A stretch of 64,000 nt of DNA from Desulfobulbaceae bacterium BRH_c16a. GTDB lineage: Bacteria; Desulfobacterota; Desulfobulbia; Desulfobulbales; Desulfocapsaceae. The notes beneath the pieces are model-generated. The model saw only the letters and a program-made list of their open reading frames with translations. It searched no databases and was not told the DNA's origin. Position 1 is the stretch's first letter; each line of letters opens with the position of its first letter. Below are positions 7,361 to 15,942 of the stretch, piece by piece. The position numbers and the translations under genes are program-made. The stretch spans positions 186,001-250,000 of the forward strand of contig LADS01000058.1 in NCBI GenBank assembly GCA_000961725.1, in the 5' to 3' direction.

Positions 7361-9595
7361 ATGCAGAATTATCAAGTGCAGGATCGGTTTCGCGATGACG
7401 ATGTAGAACAGGAGGTTAACCTCCGTGATTATTTCTTGATAGTCTGGAAAAGAAAATTCATTGTTCTCACTATTCTTGCGGTTGTTTTTCTCTTCACGGC
7501 TATTTCCACCTTTAAAAAAATTCCCGTTTATACATCTGCTGCAGAGGTTCTTATAGAACGTAATCGAGGCTCATCGGGACTCGAATCGCAATACTATTCC
7601 TATGATCCTGATTTTCTGGAAACACAGTCGGCGATCATAAAAAGCGCGAAGGTGGCGAGACGGGTGGTAGAGAGCCAGAAACTGGCTACAACGTACAGGA
7701 CATATTTTTTCGAGGATAATACATCTTCATCATCGTTTTTAGCGTCGATCAAATCGGAAATATCCGGTTTCATCCGAAAGCTTCTAGTCCGCGAAGATAA
7801 TACCGAAAAGGGTGAGGGGGATGGAGGAAGTATAGAAGCAGGATTGCGGGGCGAGCCTTTAACGGATGAGGATATCATTGCCATGATGATCCAGGGCGGC
7901 CTGGCTGTGCAACCTGTCAATAACTCCAAAATTGTCTCGATTACTTATACCCACAAATCGCCGGCTATTGCTAAACTGGTTGCAGACGCAGTTTCCCAGG
8001 CATATATCGACGAGCTTCTCGATATGAAACTCACTACCAGCAGATATGCCCTGCAATGGATGACCGCCAAGGCAGACGAGGAGAGAAAAAAGCTCGAAGC
8101 GTCGGAAAAAGCCATGCAGCAGTATATGCGGGACAACGATCTGGTGACCGTCGAAAACAGGCTGGCAATCTCGCCGCAACGGCTGACTGAATTCAGTTCC
8201 CAGTTATCGAAAGCGCAGGCCGACAGAAAGGCCTTGGAAGATATATCAAGGCAGATCGACCTGGCTGGTAACAATGTCTTTCAACTGGAAAATATCCCTG
8301 TTTTTGCCGAAAACGCGGTGCTGAAAAGCTTGCGGGAAACCATTTTCAAGGCCCGCCAGAACATTACCGAACTGTCGAAAAAGTTTGGAGCAAAACATCC
8401 GCTCATGATCAAGGCCAACGATGAGCTGGGGCAGCTGCTTACACAACAGCAGGCGGAGATCAACAGGGTTGTCGCCACGACAAAAAACTCCTTTGAACTG
8501 GCGAAATCCAATGAAAGCAACCTTCAGGAACTTCTTGATACGACCAAAAGCGAGCTGCTGAATCTGAATGAAAGATTCATTCAATTTTCGATAATGAAGA
8601 GGGATGTCGATGCCAACCGCGTTGTCTACGAGGCACTGACATCCAGTATAAAGAAAGAAGGTGTCACGGAACAATCGCAGAGCGTCAATGTCTGGATTCT
8701 AAAGAATGCATTTTTGCCGGGAGCGCCTTCGCACCCGAATAAAAAACGGAGTCTGGCGCTGGGCCTTATTCTCGGTCTTATGGGCGGGATTGGCTGCGCA
8801 TTTTTAATCGAGTATCTGGACAATACCGTCAAATCGGAAAAAGATCTGGAGACGCGGTACGGTTTGACGGTTCTTGGCTCTGTCGAGCAGCTGAAGGAAA
8901 AAGGTTCGAACATTGAGTCGCATATCGTCCGGAAACCGCTCTCGCCGCTTGCAGAAAGCTATCGCTTGATCCGAAGCGGGCTATTACTTTCGGCGGCCGA
9001 GCGTCCGCCGAAAACGATTTTGATAACGAGTATGAACGCCCAGGAAGGCAAGACCACGACGACCATCAATATCGCCCGGGTGCTCAGCCAGGGCGGGAAA
9101 AAGGTGTTGATCATCGACTGCGATTTGCGCAGACCACGCGTTCATTCCGTTTTCGCCATGCAGAACGATAAAGGATTGAGCAACTTTCTGACCGGTAACC
9201 TGCAGGAGAATATTATCCATAAGATTCCCGGTGAGGAGATCCATGTCATTTCCTCTGGTCCGATTCCGCCCAATCCCTCAGAGTTGGTGAGCTCCCGTAA
9301 GTTGCAATCCCTTGTGGCAAAAATGGCCGAAAATTTTGACTTTGTTTTGCTAGATTCGCCACCTGTTCAGAGTGTTGCCGATAGTCTGGCCTTGACCCGA
9401 ATTGTCGATGGTACTTTAGTTGTGGTCAGGGCAGGAGTAACAACCTACGACATGCTTCAGGGTGGCTTGAAGAAATTGAAAGATGTCCAGTGCCATCTCC
9501 TGGGGTGTGTTCTGAACGGGCAAAGTAAACGCAATGCTTCGGGTTCGTCTTACTATGGGTATACCACGTATTATGCCAAAGACAGTGAGGCGTAA
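7361..9595 (+). CDS. Wzz/Wzc-like chain-length regulator fused to BY-type tyrosine kinase
   Basis: 744 residues. The first part is a Wzz domain (N-terminal TM after DYFLIVWKRKFIV, C-terminal TM near LGLILGLMGGIGCAFL) with a long periplasmic coiled coil carrying the GNVR-type region. The cytoplasmic part is a bacterial tyrosine autokinase: Walker A NAQEGKTTT around residues 559-567, Walker A-prime VLIIDCDLRRPR, Walker B VLLDSPP, and a C-terminal cluster of five tyrosines (SYYGYTTYY) before the end. Autophosphorylation of this tail controls oligomer state and polymer length in the Wzc/CpsD family. It follows the Wza-like gene and precedes the ligase/polymerase. Confidence 0.92.
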   Translation: MQNYQVQDRFRDDDVEQEVNLRDYFLIVWKRKFIVLTILAVVFLFTAISTFKKIPVYTSAAEVLIERNRGSSGLESQYYSYDPDFLETQSAIIKSAKVARRVVESQKLATTYRTYFFEDNTSSSSFLASIKSEISGFIRKLLVREDNTEKGEGDGGSIEAGLRGEPLTDEDIIAMMIQGGLAVQPVNNSKIVSITYTHKSPAIAKLVADAVSQAYIDELLDMKLTTSRYALQWMTAKADEERKKLEASEKAMQQYMRDNDLVTVENRLAISPQRLTEFSSQLSKAQADRKALEDISRQIDLAGNNVFQLENIPVFAENAVLKSLRETIFKARQNITELSKKFGAKHPLMIKANDELGQLLTQQQAEINRVVATTKNSFELAKSNESNLQELLDTTKSELLNLNERFIQFSIMKRDVDANRVVYEALTSSIKKEGVTEQSQSVNVWILKNAFLPGAPSHPNKKRSLALGLILGLMGGIGCAFLIEYLDNTVKSEKDLETRYGLTVLGSVEQLKEKGSNIESHIVRKPLSPLAESYRLIRSGLLLSAAERPPKTILITSMNAQEGKTTTTINIARVLSQGGKKVLIIDCDLRRPRVHSVFAMQNDKGLSNFLTGNLQENIIHKIPGEEIHVISSGPIPPNPSELVSSRKLQSLVAKMAENFDFVLLDSPPVQSVADSLALTRIVDGTLVVVRAGVTTYDMLQGGLKKLKDVQCHLLGCVLNGQSKRNASGSSYYGYTTYYAKDSEA

Positions 9596-9628
9596 TCGTC
9601 CGGCCGGCAGTTCTGCCGCGGCTGAGTA

Positions 9629-11965
9629 ATGAAAAAGATTCCTTTCGTCCTCTTTATTGCGACGCTTATCTTTGCGCCTCTGGCCTTCGGGACGGTTGAA
9701 GAATGGTCGATGGCGACCGTTCAACTGTTAATCGCACTAACGGTTTTTTTCTTTTGCCTTTTCCTGCTGCCATCGTCCGGGAGGCTCCATAAAATACCCG
9801 GCCTGATTCCTCTTGTCCTGCTGATCGGATTCATGGCGCTGCAGATAGTGCCACTGCCGGTTTTTCTGGTCAAGATTCTTTCTCCCTCCTCCTACCAGGC
9901 CTATCAGCCGGTCTATGAGATGTCGGCAGGAAATCCCTGGCTGCCGCTGTCTGTCTATCAGAAAGCGACCATCCTGGAATGTATCCGGATCGCGGGTTAT
10001 GGCTTCTTTTACATTTTGACTATCCAGTTGCTCAGCAATGGAGAGCGGTTAAAGCAGACTGTGCTGATCTGTTCGTGGCTGGCTATAGGTATTGCTGTTC
10101 TGGCCATTCTGCAGAAATATTCCTCGCCCGACTTGCTCTACTGGATCCGTTCGTTTCCGGCCAACGCCAAGCCTATGGGTCCTTGGGTCTATCGCTCCCA
10201 GTATTGCGGCTATATCGGGATGCTGGCTCCCTTGGTTCTTGCTCTTGCTTTATATTACCGGCCTGTTCTGAGTTCAGATGAATCCCTGCGGCAGCGGATC
10301 GTCTCTTTTTTTTCGCTGGCCGGCGGCAATCTTTATATTGTGCTGGGCTTCGGCCTGCTCATCATGGTTACATCCGCCTTTATCAGTCTCAGCAGGGGCG
10401 GGATCATCGCCGTAACGGTATCTCTGCTCTTCTTTTTTTCAGTTCTGGCGTGGAAGAGCACGCGATATTCAAATCTGCTTTTTATCGGCGTGTTCGGCTG
10501 CCTGATTCTTTCGGTTACCTGGTTCGGCTGGGATCCGATACTCAAGCGCTTTGAAGACATCACACGATCCGGGGCAGTGGACATCGGCAGGTTTCCCGTC
10601 TGGCTCGATTCATTGCAGGTGATCAAGGATTTCTGGCTGACCGGCAGCGGCTTCGGCACCTTCATCGCGATTTTCCCTCTCTACAGGACGTTTCCCGGCA
10701 GCGCGGTCTTCGACCATGCCCATAACGATTATCTCGAGTTGCTCACCGATGGCGGGATAATCGGCTTTGCTCTTGCCGCCTGGTTTGTCTGGGCGGTTAT
10801 TCGGGCAGGATGGAAGATGATCGGTCAGAGGCGGGATCGCTATGCGAGACTGATAAGCATAGGCGCTTTGGCCGGGATAATCGCCATGCTTATCCACAGT
10901 GTCAGTGATTTCAATATGCACAATGGCGCCGACGGGCTCTATTTTTTCTTTCTGTGCGGGCTGCTGGTGTCGGCCGGTAACACCAGGTTTTATTATCAGA
11001 TGGATGCGACCCTGCTGAAGCGCAGCACGTGGCTGTCGAGGGAAGTCTTTCTCTTTGCCGGTGGAGTCTTCTTATGTGCGGTGATCCTTGTCCAGGGCGG
11101 CGCAATGCTTGCCGTATGGAAATATGATGATGTCCGGAGTGTCTATCTCAGCCGGCAGCTGTCTGAACACAAACTGGCGGAAGTATCGAGTACTCTCGAG
11201 CAGGCTTCCCGGCTGGATCCGTTCGAAGGATTCTACCCGGCTTTGCAGGGAGATGTGCAGAGGTATATGCAGCAACCCGAGAAGGCCCTCGAGTACTATC
11301 TCGAGGCGGGACGAAGGGATCCACTGGACGGGGCATTTCTGCAGCAGATCGGCATGATGCTGCCGGATGATCAGCATCAGCGGGCGGAACTGCTGATTGA
11401 AAAAGGCGTTGGGCGGTCTCTGCAGAAAGACGATCTTCTGCTGGCTAGAGTCGAATGGCTGCTGAAGACCGATCAACGGGCCAAGGCGGTCGAGGCTTTG
11501 CGCGGAGGGCTCGAACAGAACCCGAAGCTGATTCATGTCGCGTTACCCCTGCTGCAGGGATTTTCCTTTACCAGGGAAGAACTGGCGGCGGTTTTACCGA
11601 AGTCGGTTGGGATTTGGCTGCAGTCGGGGGCATTTTTAGAGAAAATCGACAACCTTGAAGATGCCGCTTTTTTCCGCGAACATGCTCTTGATTTTCTCGA
11701 CCTGGAAAGCAAAATCGAGGCGGGATGGTTTTCGCAGCTCTATCATGTGTATCGAAAACAGCAGGAGGAGGAGAAAGCCCTGAGAGTCCTGCGACTTGGA
11801 ATCGAAAAGATCCCGGGCAATGCACAGTTTCATGTCTGGCTTGGCGATTATTATAACAAAGAGGGCATAACCTACCGGGCTCAAGAGGAATACCGGCAGG
11901 CGCTTCTGCTTGAACCGGGGAATGTGGCTGTGCAGAAGAAAATCGAGAAACTGGGTGCGCTGTAG
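9629..11965 (+). CDS. O-antigen ligase/polymerase family protein with C-terminal TPRs
   Basis: 778 residues. About a dozen hydrophobic segments fill residues 1-470. The large periplasmic loop has GSGFGTFIAIFP and DHAHNDYLELLTDGGIIG, the conserved motif of WaaL/Wzy enzymes. Residues about 500-778 are helical repeats of TPR character (for example AQFHVWLGDYYNKEGITYRAQEEYRQALLLEPGN, here split). It probably polymerises or ligates the repeat units at the periplasmic face. The gene ends CTG-TAG at 11963-11965, and that TAG is the second to fourth base of the REP element beginning at 11962, so the stop codon belongs to the repeat. Confidence 0.85.
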   Translation: MKKIPFVLFIATLIFAPLAFGTVEEWSMATVQLLIALTVFFFCLFLLPSSGRLHKIPGLIPLVLLIGFMALQIVPLPVFLVKILSPSSYQAYQPVYEMSAGNPWLPLSVYQKATILECIRIAGYGFFYILTIQLLSNGERLKQTVLICSWLAIGIAVLAILQKYSSPDLLYWIRSFPANAKPMGPWVYRSQYCGYIGMLAPLVLALALYYRPVLSSDESLRQRIVSFFSLAGGNLYIVLGFGLLIMVTSAFISLSRGGIIAVTVSLLFFFSVLAWKSTRYSNLLFIGVFGCLILSVTWFGWDPILKRFEDITRSGAVDIGRFPVWLDSLQVIKDFWLTGSGFGTFIAIFPLYRTFPGSAVFDHAHNDYLELLTDGGIIGFALAAWFVWAVIRAGWKMIGQRRDRYARLISIGALAGIIAMLIHSVSDFNMHNGADGLYFFFLCGLLVSAGNTRFYYQMDATLLKRSTWLSREVFLFAGGVFLCAVILVQGGAMLAVWKYDDVRSVYLSRQLSEHKLAEVSSTLEQASRLDPFEGFYPALQGDVQRYMQQPEKALEYYLEAGRRDPLDGAFLQQIGMMLPDDQHQRAELLIEKGVGRSLQKDDLLLARVEWLLKTDQRAKAVEALRGGLEQNPKLIHVALPLLQGFSFTREELAAVLPKSVGIWLQSGAFLEKIDNLEDAAFFREHALDFLDLESKIEAGWFSQLYHVYRKQQEEEKALRVLRLGIEKIPGNAQFHVWLGDYYNKEGITYRAQEEYRQALLLEPGNVAVQKKIEKLGAL

Positions 11966-12125
11966 GTTGGGCTGTAAAGCCCAACGTTTTGGGGTGTTGG
12001 GCTTCACAGCCCAACCTACGCGGCTACCGGAAATTTAGGCAAAATTGTTCAACTCGTAGGGTGCATTCCACGCCCATTATTATCACCGTTTCCCGACGAC
12101 CGGTTGGACAAGGCTTGCAAAGGGA
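11962..12125. repeat. Composite REP element: inverted REP pair plus spacer
   Basis: Two palindromic REP units face each other at 11962-12020: GTAGGTTGGGCTG...GCCCAAC, then GTTGGGC...CAGCCCAACCTACG. Behind them, 12021-12125 is a degenerate copy of the spacer found in the array at 15.4 kb, including GTAGGGTGCATTCCACGCCC and the TTCCCGACGACCGGTTGG stretch. The first REP supplies the stop codon of the preceding gene. Confidence 0.9.
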
Positions 12126-12136
12126 GTTAGTAGCGC

Positions 12137-12165
12137 TTGACGATATTATCCTTATGAGATATTAT
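12137..12165 (+). promoter_or_regulatory. Sigma-70-type promoter of higBA
   Basis: TTGACG at 12137-12142 and TATTAT at 12160-12165 are separated by exactly 17 bases. GATATTAT occurs as a direct repeat at 12142 and 12158, overlapping both elements and suitable for HigA autoregulation. The predicted transcription start falls at about 12172, one base before the higB ATG, so the message may be leaderless. Confidence 0.6.
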
Positions 12166-12172
12166 ATTTCTT

Positions 12173-12454
12173 ATGATCAAGGCCTTTAAGTGTAAAGAGA
12201 CCGAGAAACTTTTTCACGGTCGTTTTTCAACGAAGTTGCCACAATCAATACAGAGAACAGCGGTTATGAAGCTGAAAATTCTCAATGCCGCAAGTATCCT
12301 TGATACTCTACGTGTTCCACCATCAAATCATTTAGAGGTTCTTCGCGGCGACAGAGAAGGTCAACACAGCATACACATAAACAAACAGTGGCGAATCTGT
12401 TTCGTATGGAAGGGCAATGATGCCTATGATGTTGAAATTGCCGATTACCATTAA
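12173..12454 (+). CDS. higB: HigB-type mRNA interferase toxin (RelE superfamily)
   Basis: A 93-residue basic protein. MIKAFKCKETEKLF at the start and LRVPPSNHLEVLRGDREGQHSIHINKQWRICF followed by DVEIADYH at the end (split here) are the standard HigB features, with conserved basic residues for ribosome-dependent mRNA cleavage. The gene comes before its antitoxin, the reversed order usual for HigBA, and is nine bases upstream of higA. No Shine-Dalgarno precedes the ATG; see the promoter entry. It lies between REP elements at 12.0 and 12.8 kb. Confidence 0.92.
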   Translation: MIKAFKCKETEKLFHGRFSTKLPQSIQRTAVMKLKILNAASILDTLRVPPSNHLEVLRGDREGQHSIHINKQWRICFVWKGNDAYDVEIADYH

Positions 12455-12463
12455 GAGGTCATT

Positions 12464-12769
12464 ATGTCAAAGCGTGATTTTCCTCCTATTCATCCCGGAG
12501 AAATTCTTTTGGCGGAATTTCTTGAGCCATTACAGGTCAGTCAATATCGGCTTGCCAAAGATATTGGTGTAACAGCTCGACGTATAAATGAAATTGTACA
12601 TTGTCGAAGGGCGATCACTGCTGATACTGCTCTGAGACTCGGGCGATTCTTCAGTATGGAGGCGCAGTTCTGGCTCAACCTTCAAACACACTACGATATG
12701 GAAGTAGCATTGGAAAATCTGGACGACCGGTTGGATAAAGAAGTACACCCTCTTTCTCGGGCGGCATAA
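12464..12769 (+). CDS. higA: HigA-type antitoxin (XRE family)
   Basis: 101 residues with HPGEILLAEFLEPLQVSQYRLAK (split) at the N-terminus, the HigA/VapI signature, then a helix-turn-helix with GVTARRINEIVHCRRAITADTA. The C-terminal part contains FWLNLQTHYDMEVA, typical of chromosomal HigA. It should neutralise HigB and repress the operon through repeats at the promoter. It follows higB in the same transcript. Confidence 0.93.
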   Translation: MSKRDFPPIHPGEILLAEFLEPLQVSQYRLAKDIGVTARRINEIVHCRRAITADTALRLGRFFSMEAQFWLNLQTHYDMEVALENLDDRLDKEVHPLSRAA

Positions 12770-12812
12770 TCTTTTGCGGTTTCCGCATTTGGGTTGTTGG
12801 TGATATTTGGGA

Positions 12813-12837
12813 TGTTGGGCTTCACAGCCCAACCTAC
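12813..12837. repeat. Single REP half-unit overlapping the fic stop codon
   Basis: GTTGGGCTTCACAGCCCAAC followed by CTAC forms a single palindromic REP. On the minus strand its GTAG gives TAG at 12836-12834, the stop codon of the fic gene. It lies between the convergent ends of higA and fic. Confidence 0.88.
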
Positions 12838-14372
12838 AAAAAAATATCTGTGTATTTTTGTTCAATCGCCAGGATCTCTTGAGCAGTCAGTTTTTCGAAC
12901 TCTCTTTTTTGTGCCCGTTGTGACAGCTTGCCGTTGTTTTGAATAAGAAAACGAATGAGCAAGTCGACCAGCCGGTCAGGCATGTCAATATAGTTTTTGA
13001 TGAACTCATTGAGAAGATCATATTTCTTCAGATACTCGACCTCCTCAGGAAGAGTTTTGTTTACCGTTTCTGCAACACATTCAAAGAAAAATTCAGCCTG
13101 TTTTGTTGCATCGAAATAGCGGTAGAGATCTATCGTATCGTTTAACACCTCGATATTGTTTTGTTCGGTCGGTCGCCATTCGATTAATTCAAGCCGTGGC
13201 TTTGAGAAATGCTCCAGGATTTTACGGTATTCGTCAATACGTTCCAAGATGACAGCGGATACAGGGAATATTAATCCTTTTGGCACAAAACCTTTTTCGG
13301 CAAGAACATGATGGAATAAATAACGGTGAATTCGACCGTTACCATCTTCAAATGGATGGATAAACACAAAGCCGAAGGCAAGGATTGCTGCTAATAAAAC
13401 GGCATCAAAATCATCCTCACAAAGAAGGGTATAGGTTTCGATGAGGCCTGACAGCAGGGTATGTAAATCTTGGGGACGAGCAGAAATATGATCGGGCATC
13501 GGCATGCCGGTAGCTCGATCATGCTGTCCGACGAAGCCGCCTCCCAGGCGAAGCCCAGGTTTAATGAAGCGACTGTCCGCAATAACAAGTTGTTGCAGAT
13601 GTTCCAACTCCTGAATGCTTAGCTTACGTTGTCCGGCCTCACCAATGATTCTTCCCCATCGTTCAATTCGGCTGTATGGTGGGCTTTCCCCTTCGATAGT
13701 GTAAGACGCTTTTGAGTCCTTAAGTAACAGAAAGGCGGCTGCTCGACCGAGAAGGTCGGAATGGGTCTGACCAATATGTTTTACCGCTGTTTCTGAGAGC
13801 TTCTTGCCTCTATATTGCTCAAGCTTTTCTGTTTTTCGGATTAGAGGACAAAAATTTCGTGTCCCCGGTAGATTGTTACGGACCCGATGTCGTCGAGAAA
13901 GGAATGACTTCCCTTCATATTGTAAGGTATTATTGATGAGAGGAACAAAATTTCCTTTTGTTGCATTTTTGATATCAAGTTGTTCCTCGCGGAGCCATTC
14001 CCATAAAAACCACAGTCTGCGGCTGTAATTTCCTGTCGGTTCCGAAAGGATGATCTCCTGAATTTCTTTAGCTTCGATCTTCCGGAACAGCGCATTGAAA
14101 AGAGCAAGATCAATGCCTTCATACTTCAACGCAAAGGTCAAGTGCCCATAAAGCGTGTTTGCCGGTTTATGGCGTGGTGTAAAAATATGCCAACGTGCAT
14201 GGTCGTATTTTTTGTGTTTCGTACCTATTGCACAGAGATAATCTGGAACAGGTACTTTCAGATTGTGTGCTTCAAGCAAGGCAGAATATCCCGCTAAATG
14301 CGCTCCCTCCTCTAATGCCGGAAAGCCATGAAAACGAGTTACATGGTGTGAATTCTGATTATAAAATGTCAT
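12834..14372 (-). CDS. Fic family AMP-transferase-like protein, class II (intramolecular inhibitory motif)
   Basis: 512 residues. The active-site motif HPFEDGNGR starts at His339, matching HPFx(D/E)GNGR, so the catalytic histidine and ATP-binding residues are intact. S223-x3-E227-G228 in ASYTIEGESP matches the inhibitory motif (S/T)xxxE(G/N), placing it in the class whose inhibitory helix lies in the same chain; no separate antitoxin is needed. Fic proteins usually transfer AMP to a hydroxyl group of a target protein; the target here is unknown. The C-terminal 150 residues are helical, probably with a winged-helix end. The stop codon is supplied by a REP. Confidence 0.9.
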   Translation of the reverse strand: MTFYNQNSHHVTRFHGFPALEEGAHLAGYSALLEAHNLKVPVPDYLCAIGTKHKKYDHARWHIFTPRHKPANTLYGHLTFALKYEGIDLALFNALFRKIEAKEIQEIILSEPTGNYSRRLWFLWEWLREEQLDIKNATKGNFVPLINNTLQYEGKSFLSRRHRVRNNLPGTRNFCPLIRKTEKLEQYRGKKLSETAVKHIGQTHSDLLGRAAAFLLLKDSKASYTIEGESPPYSRIERWGRIIGEAGQRKLSIQELEHLQQLVIADSRFIKPGLRLGGGFVGQHDRATGMPMPDHISARPQDLHTLLSGLIETYTLLCEDDFDAVLLAAILAFGFVFIHPFEDGNGRIHRYLFHHVLAEKGFVPKGLIFPVSAVILERIDEYRKILEHFSKPRLELIEWRPTEQNNIEVLNDTIDLYRYFDATKQAEFFFECVAETVNKTLPEEVEYLKKYDLLNEFIKNYIDMPDRLVDLLIRFLIQNNGKLSQRAQKREFEKLTAQEILAIEQKYTDIFL

Positions 14373-14409
14373 TTTCGTGAATTATCATTATTTACCGTGA
14401 TGGTGTCGA

Positions 14410-14452
14410 AAAAAAAGCCTCATCCGTCATTCCGGAAAGTGTGAGGTTTTTA
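14410..14452. terminator. Possible bidirectional terminator-like hairpin
   Basis: CCTCA at 14418-14422 pairs with TGAGG at 14442-14446, flanked by A8 on the left and a T-run on the right. The stem is short and the loop long. It lies in the 296-base gap between fic and the MazF-like gene; nothing else but REP sequence is visible there. Confidence 0.3.
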
Positions 14453-14552
14453 TGAGTGGTGTCATCTATAATCGCATGAAAACTGATGAATTTCTATGAA
14501 AATCGGTTACGGATGGGTAAATATTGTGAAAAATGATTTTAAAGAAGGGTTA

Positions 14553-14660
14553 ATGGGTTGTTGGGTTGTGATGTTCAACGTTTTTATTGGGGGGATGTTG
14601 GGGATGTTGGGCTTTACAGCCCAACCTACGCTGCCACGGGAAGATTTGTAGGTTGGGCTA
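14553..14660. repeat. REP elements upstream of the fic start and at the mazF end
   Basis: A degenerate left half (about 14553-14590) is followed by an intact right half GTTGGGCTTTACAGCCCAAC at 14606-14625 plus CTAC. A second isolated head GTAGGTTGGGCT lies at 14648-14659, ten bases from the end of the MazF-like gene. Confidence 0.8.
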
Positions 14661-14668
14661 AGCGTTCG

Positions 14669-14980
14669 TCAGATATCGAGTGCAAAGCGGATTGCCTGCC
14701 CGACCTCTAATATTTTTGTGCGAGGCAAGGATGTGATCAAAGATCCGAGTTTCCCCTTCGAAACAGTCTGCAAATGGTCACAATTGACAACACAATCCTG
14801 TGGCATACCGTCAGTCGTTGAGAGAAACACTTCGGAAGGTATATCACGAATGGTAGTTGTGACGGGTGCGATGGTAACCTCCCCCAGATACTCCAACACG
14901 GAATCACGTGTCAGGATGAGAACCGGTCGATTTTTATTTGATGATAAAAATTTATACCAACGTATTTCTCCATGCTTCAT
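14669..14980 (-). CDS. MazF/PemK-like endoribonuclease toxin
   Basis: 103 residues: MKHGEIRWYKF, then NRPVLILTRDSVLEYLGEVTIAPVTTTIR (split) matching the G-E-I/W and RPVLIL strands of the MazF barrel, and DCVVNCDHLQTV, where MazF has the conserved substrate-binding segment. Predicted to cleave mRNA in a sequence-specific way. The start overlaps the antitoxin stop by four bases (14977-14980), indicating coupling. It lies between REP copies. Confidence 0.87.
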   Translation of the reverse strand: MKHGEIRWYKFLSSNKNRPVLILTRDSVLEYLGEVTIAPVTTTIRDIPSEVFLSTTDGMPQDCVVNCDHLQTVSKGKLGSLITSLPRTKILEVGQAIRFALDI

Positions 14981-15210
14981 TTGTCACCCCAGTTCTGCTC
15001 CGATTCCCATACCGAAAACTCATCACCGGCAACTGGATTTTGTTCGTACCCTCGACGGTGCCTGCTCTCTAACTGTTCTTGTTTATAACGAACAAGCGCG
15101 TCCTGGAGTGCCTTTCTTGTGAATGCAGAACGATTTGTGTTGAGTTCCTTTGCAACACGGTCTACTGCTTTGACAAGATTGTCATCAAGAGTCATTTGAA
15201 TGGTTCTCAT
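14977..15210 (-). CDS. Ribbon-helix-helix antitoxin partner of the MazF-like toxin
   Basis: 77 residues. MRTIQMTLDDNLVKAVDRVAKELNTNRSAFTRKAL (split) is a ribbon-helix-helix DNA-binding domain: a beta strand, two helices and the N-R-S turn. The C-terminal half is charged and would wrap the toxin. The first gene of a two-gene operon, it has GAGG upstream of the ATG and an inverted-repeat operator at 15224-15257. Confidence 0.88.
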   Translation of the reverse strand: MRTIQMTLDDNLVKAVDRVAKELNTNRSAFTRKALQDALVRYKQEQLESRHRRGYEQNPVAGDEFSVWESEQNWGDK

Positions 15211-15223
15211 ATCATACCTCTAT

Positions 15224-15257
15224 AATGTGGCTTCTTATAGCTATAATATTCCACATT
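15224..15257 (-). promoter_or_regulatory. Operator/promoter of the MazF-like operon
   Basis: AATGTGG at 15224-15230 and CCACATT at 15251-15257 form an inverted repeat. Between them is AT-rich sequence with a TATTAT-like -10 on the minus strand. The arrangement fits autoregulation by the ribbon-helix-helix antitoxin; this is inferred from position. Confidence 0.5.
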
Positions 15258-15355
15258 GTCGGTCAAGTCAAGAAAGGCGTGGGGTCTCATGCAGGTCGAG
15301 AGAGTTTGATTGGTCAAGAGTTGAGAGCTGTCCCCAGGCAAACAAAGGAAGCTTT

Positions 15356-15913
15356 GCAGGTTGGGCTGTGAAGCCCAACGTTTTGGGGATGTTGGGCTTC
15401 ACAGCCCAACCTACGCGGTTGCCACGGGAAGATTTTTGAGCAGCTCGTGGGTGCGTTCCACGCACCATTATTATCACCGTTTCCCGACGACCGGTTGGGC
15501 AAGGCTTTGTAGGTTGGGCTGTGAAGCCCAATGTTTTTGGGGATGTTGGGCTTCACAGCCCAACCTACGCGGTTGCCACGGGAAGATTTTTGAGCAGCTC
15601 GTGGGTGCGTTCCACGCACCATTATTATCACCGTTTCCCGACGACCGGTTGGGCAAGGCTTTGTAGGTTGGGCTGTGAAGCCCAATGTTTTTGGGGATGT
15701 TGGGCTTCACAGCCCAACCTACGCGGTTGCCACGGGAAGATTATTGAGCAGCTCGTGGGTGCGTTCCACGCACCATTATTATCTCCGTTTCCCGACGACC
15801 GGTTGGGCAAGGCTTGCAAAGGAAGCTTTGTAGGTTGGGCTGTGAAGCCCAACGTTTTTATTGGGGGGATATTTGGGATGTTGGGGATGTTGGGCTTAAC
15901 AGCCCAACCTACG
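15356..15913. repeat. Tandem array of composite REP units (about 153-167 bp period)
   Basis: Four inverted REP pairs begin at about 15356, 15509, 15663 and 15830. They are separated by three nearly identical spacers carrying a second hairpin GGTGCG-TTCCA-CGCACC and the stretch TTCCCGACGACCGG. The last spacer has an extra GCAAAGGAAG-type insertion also seen before the first unit. Overlapping open frames on both strands here are by-products of the repeat. Apart from the promoter at 15224-15257, I see no gene in 15211-15942. Confidence 0.92.
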
Positions 15914-15942
15914 TGGCTCTTGCGGTTTAACGCAGACCGTTC

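Noticed and set aside
15356..15913. CRISPR array
   Set aside because: The palindromic units are about 60 bases and the spacers are nearly identical to each other and recur elsewhere; no cas gene is present. It is a REP array.
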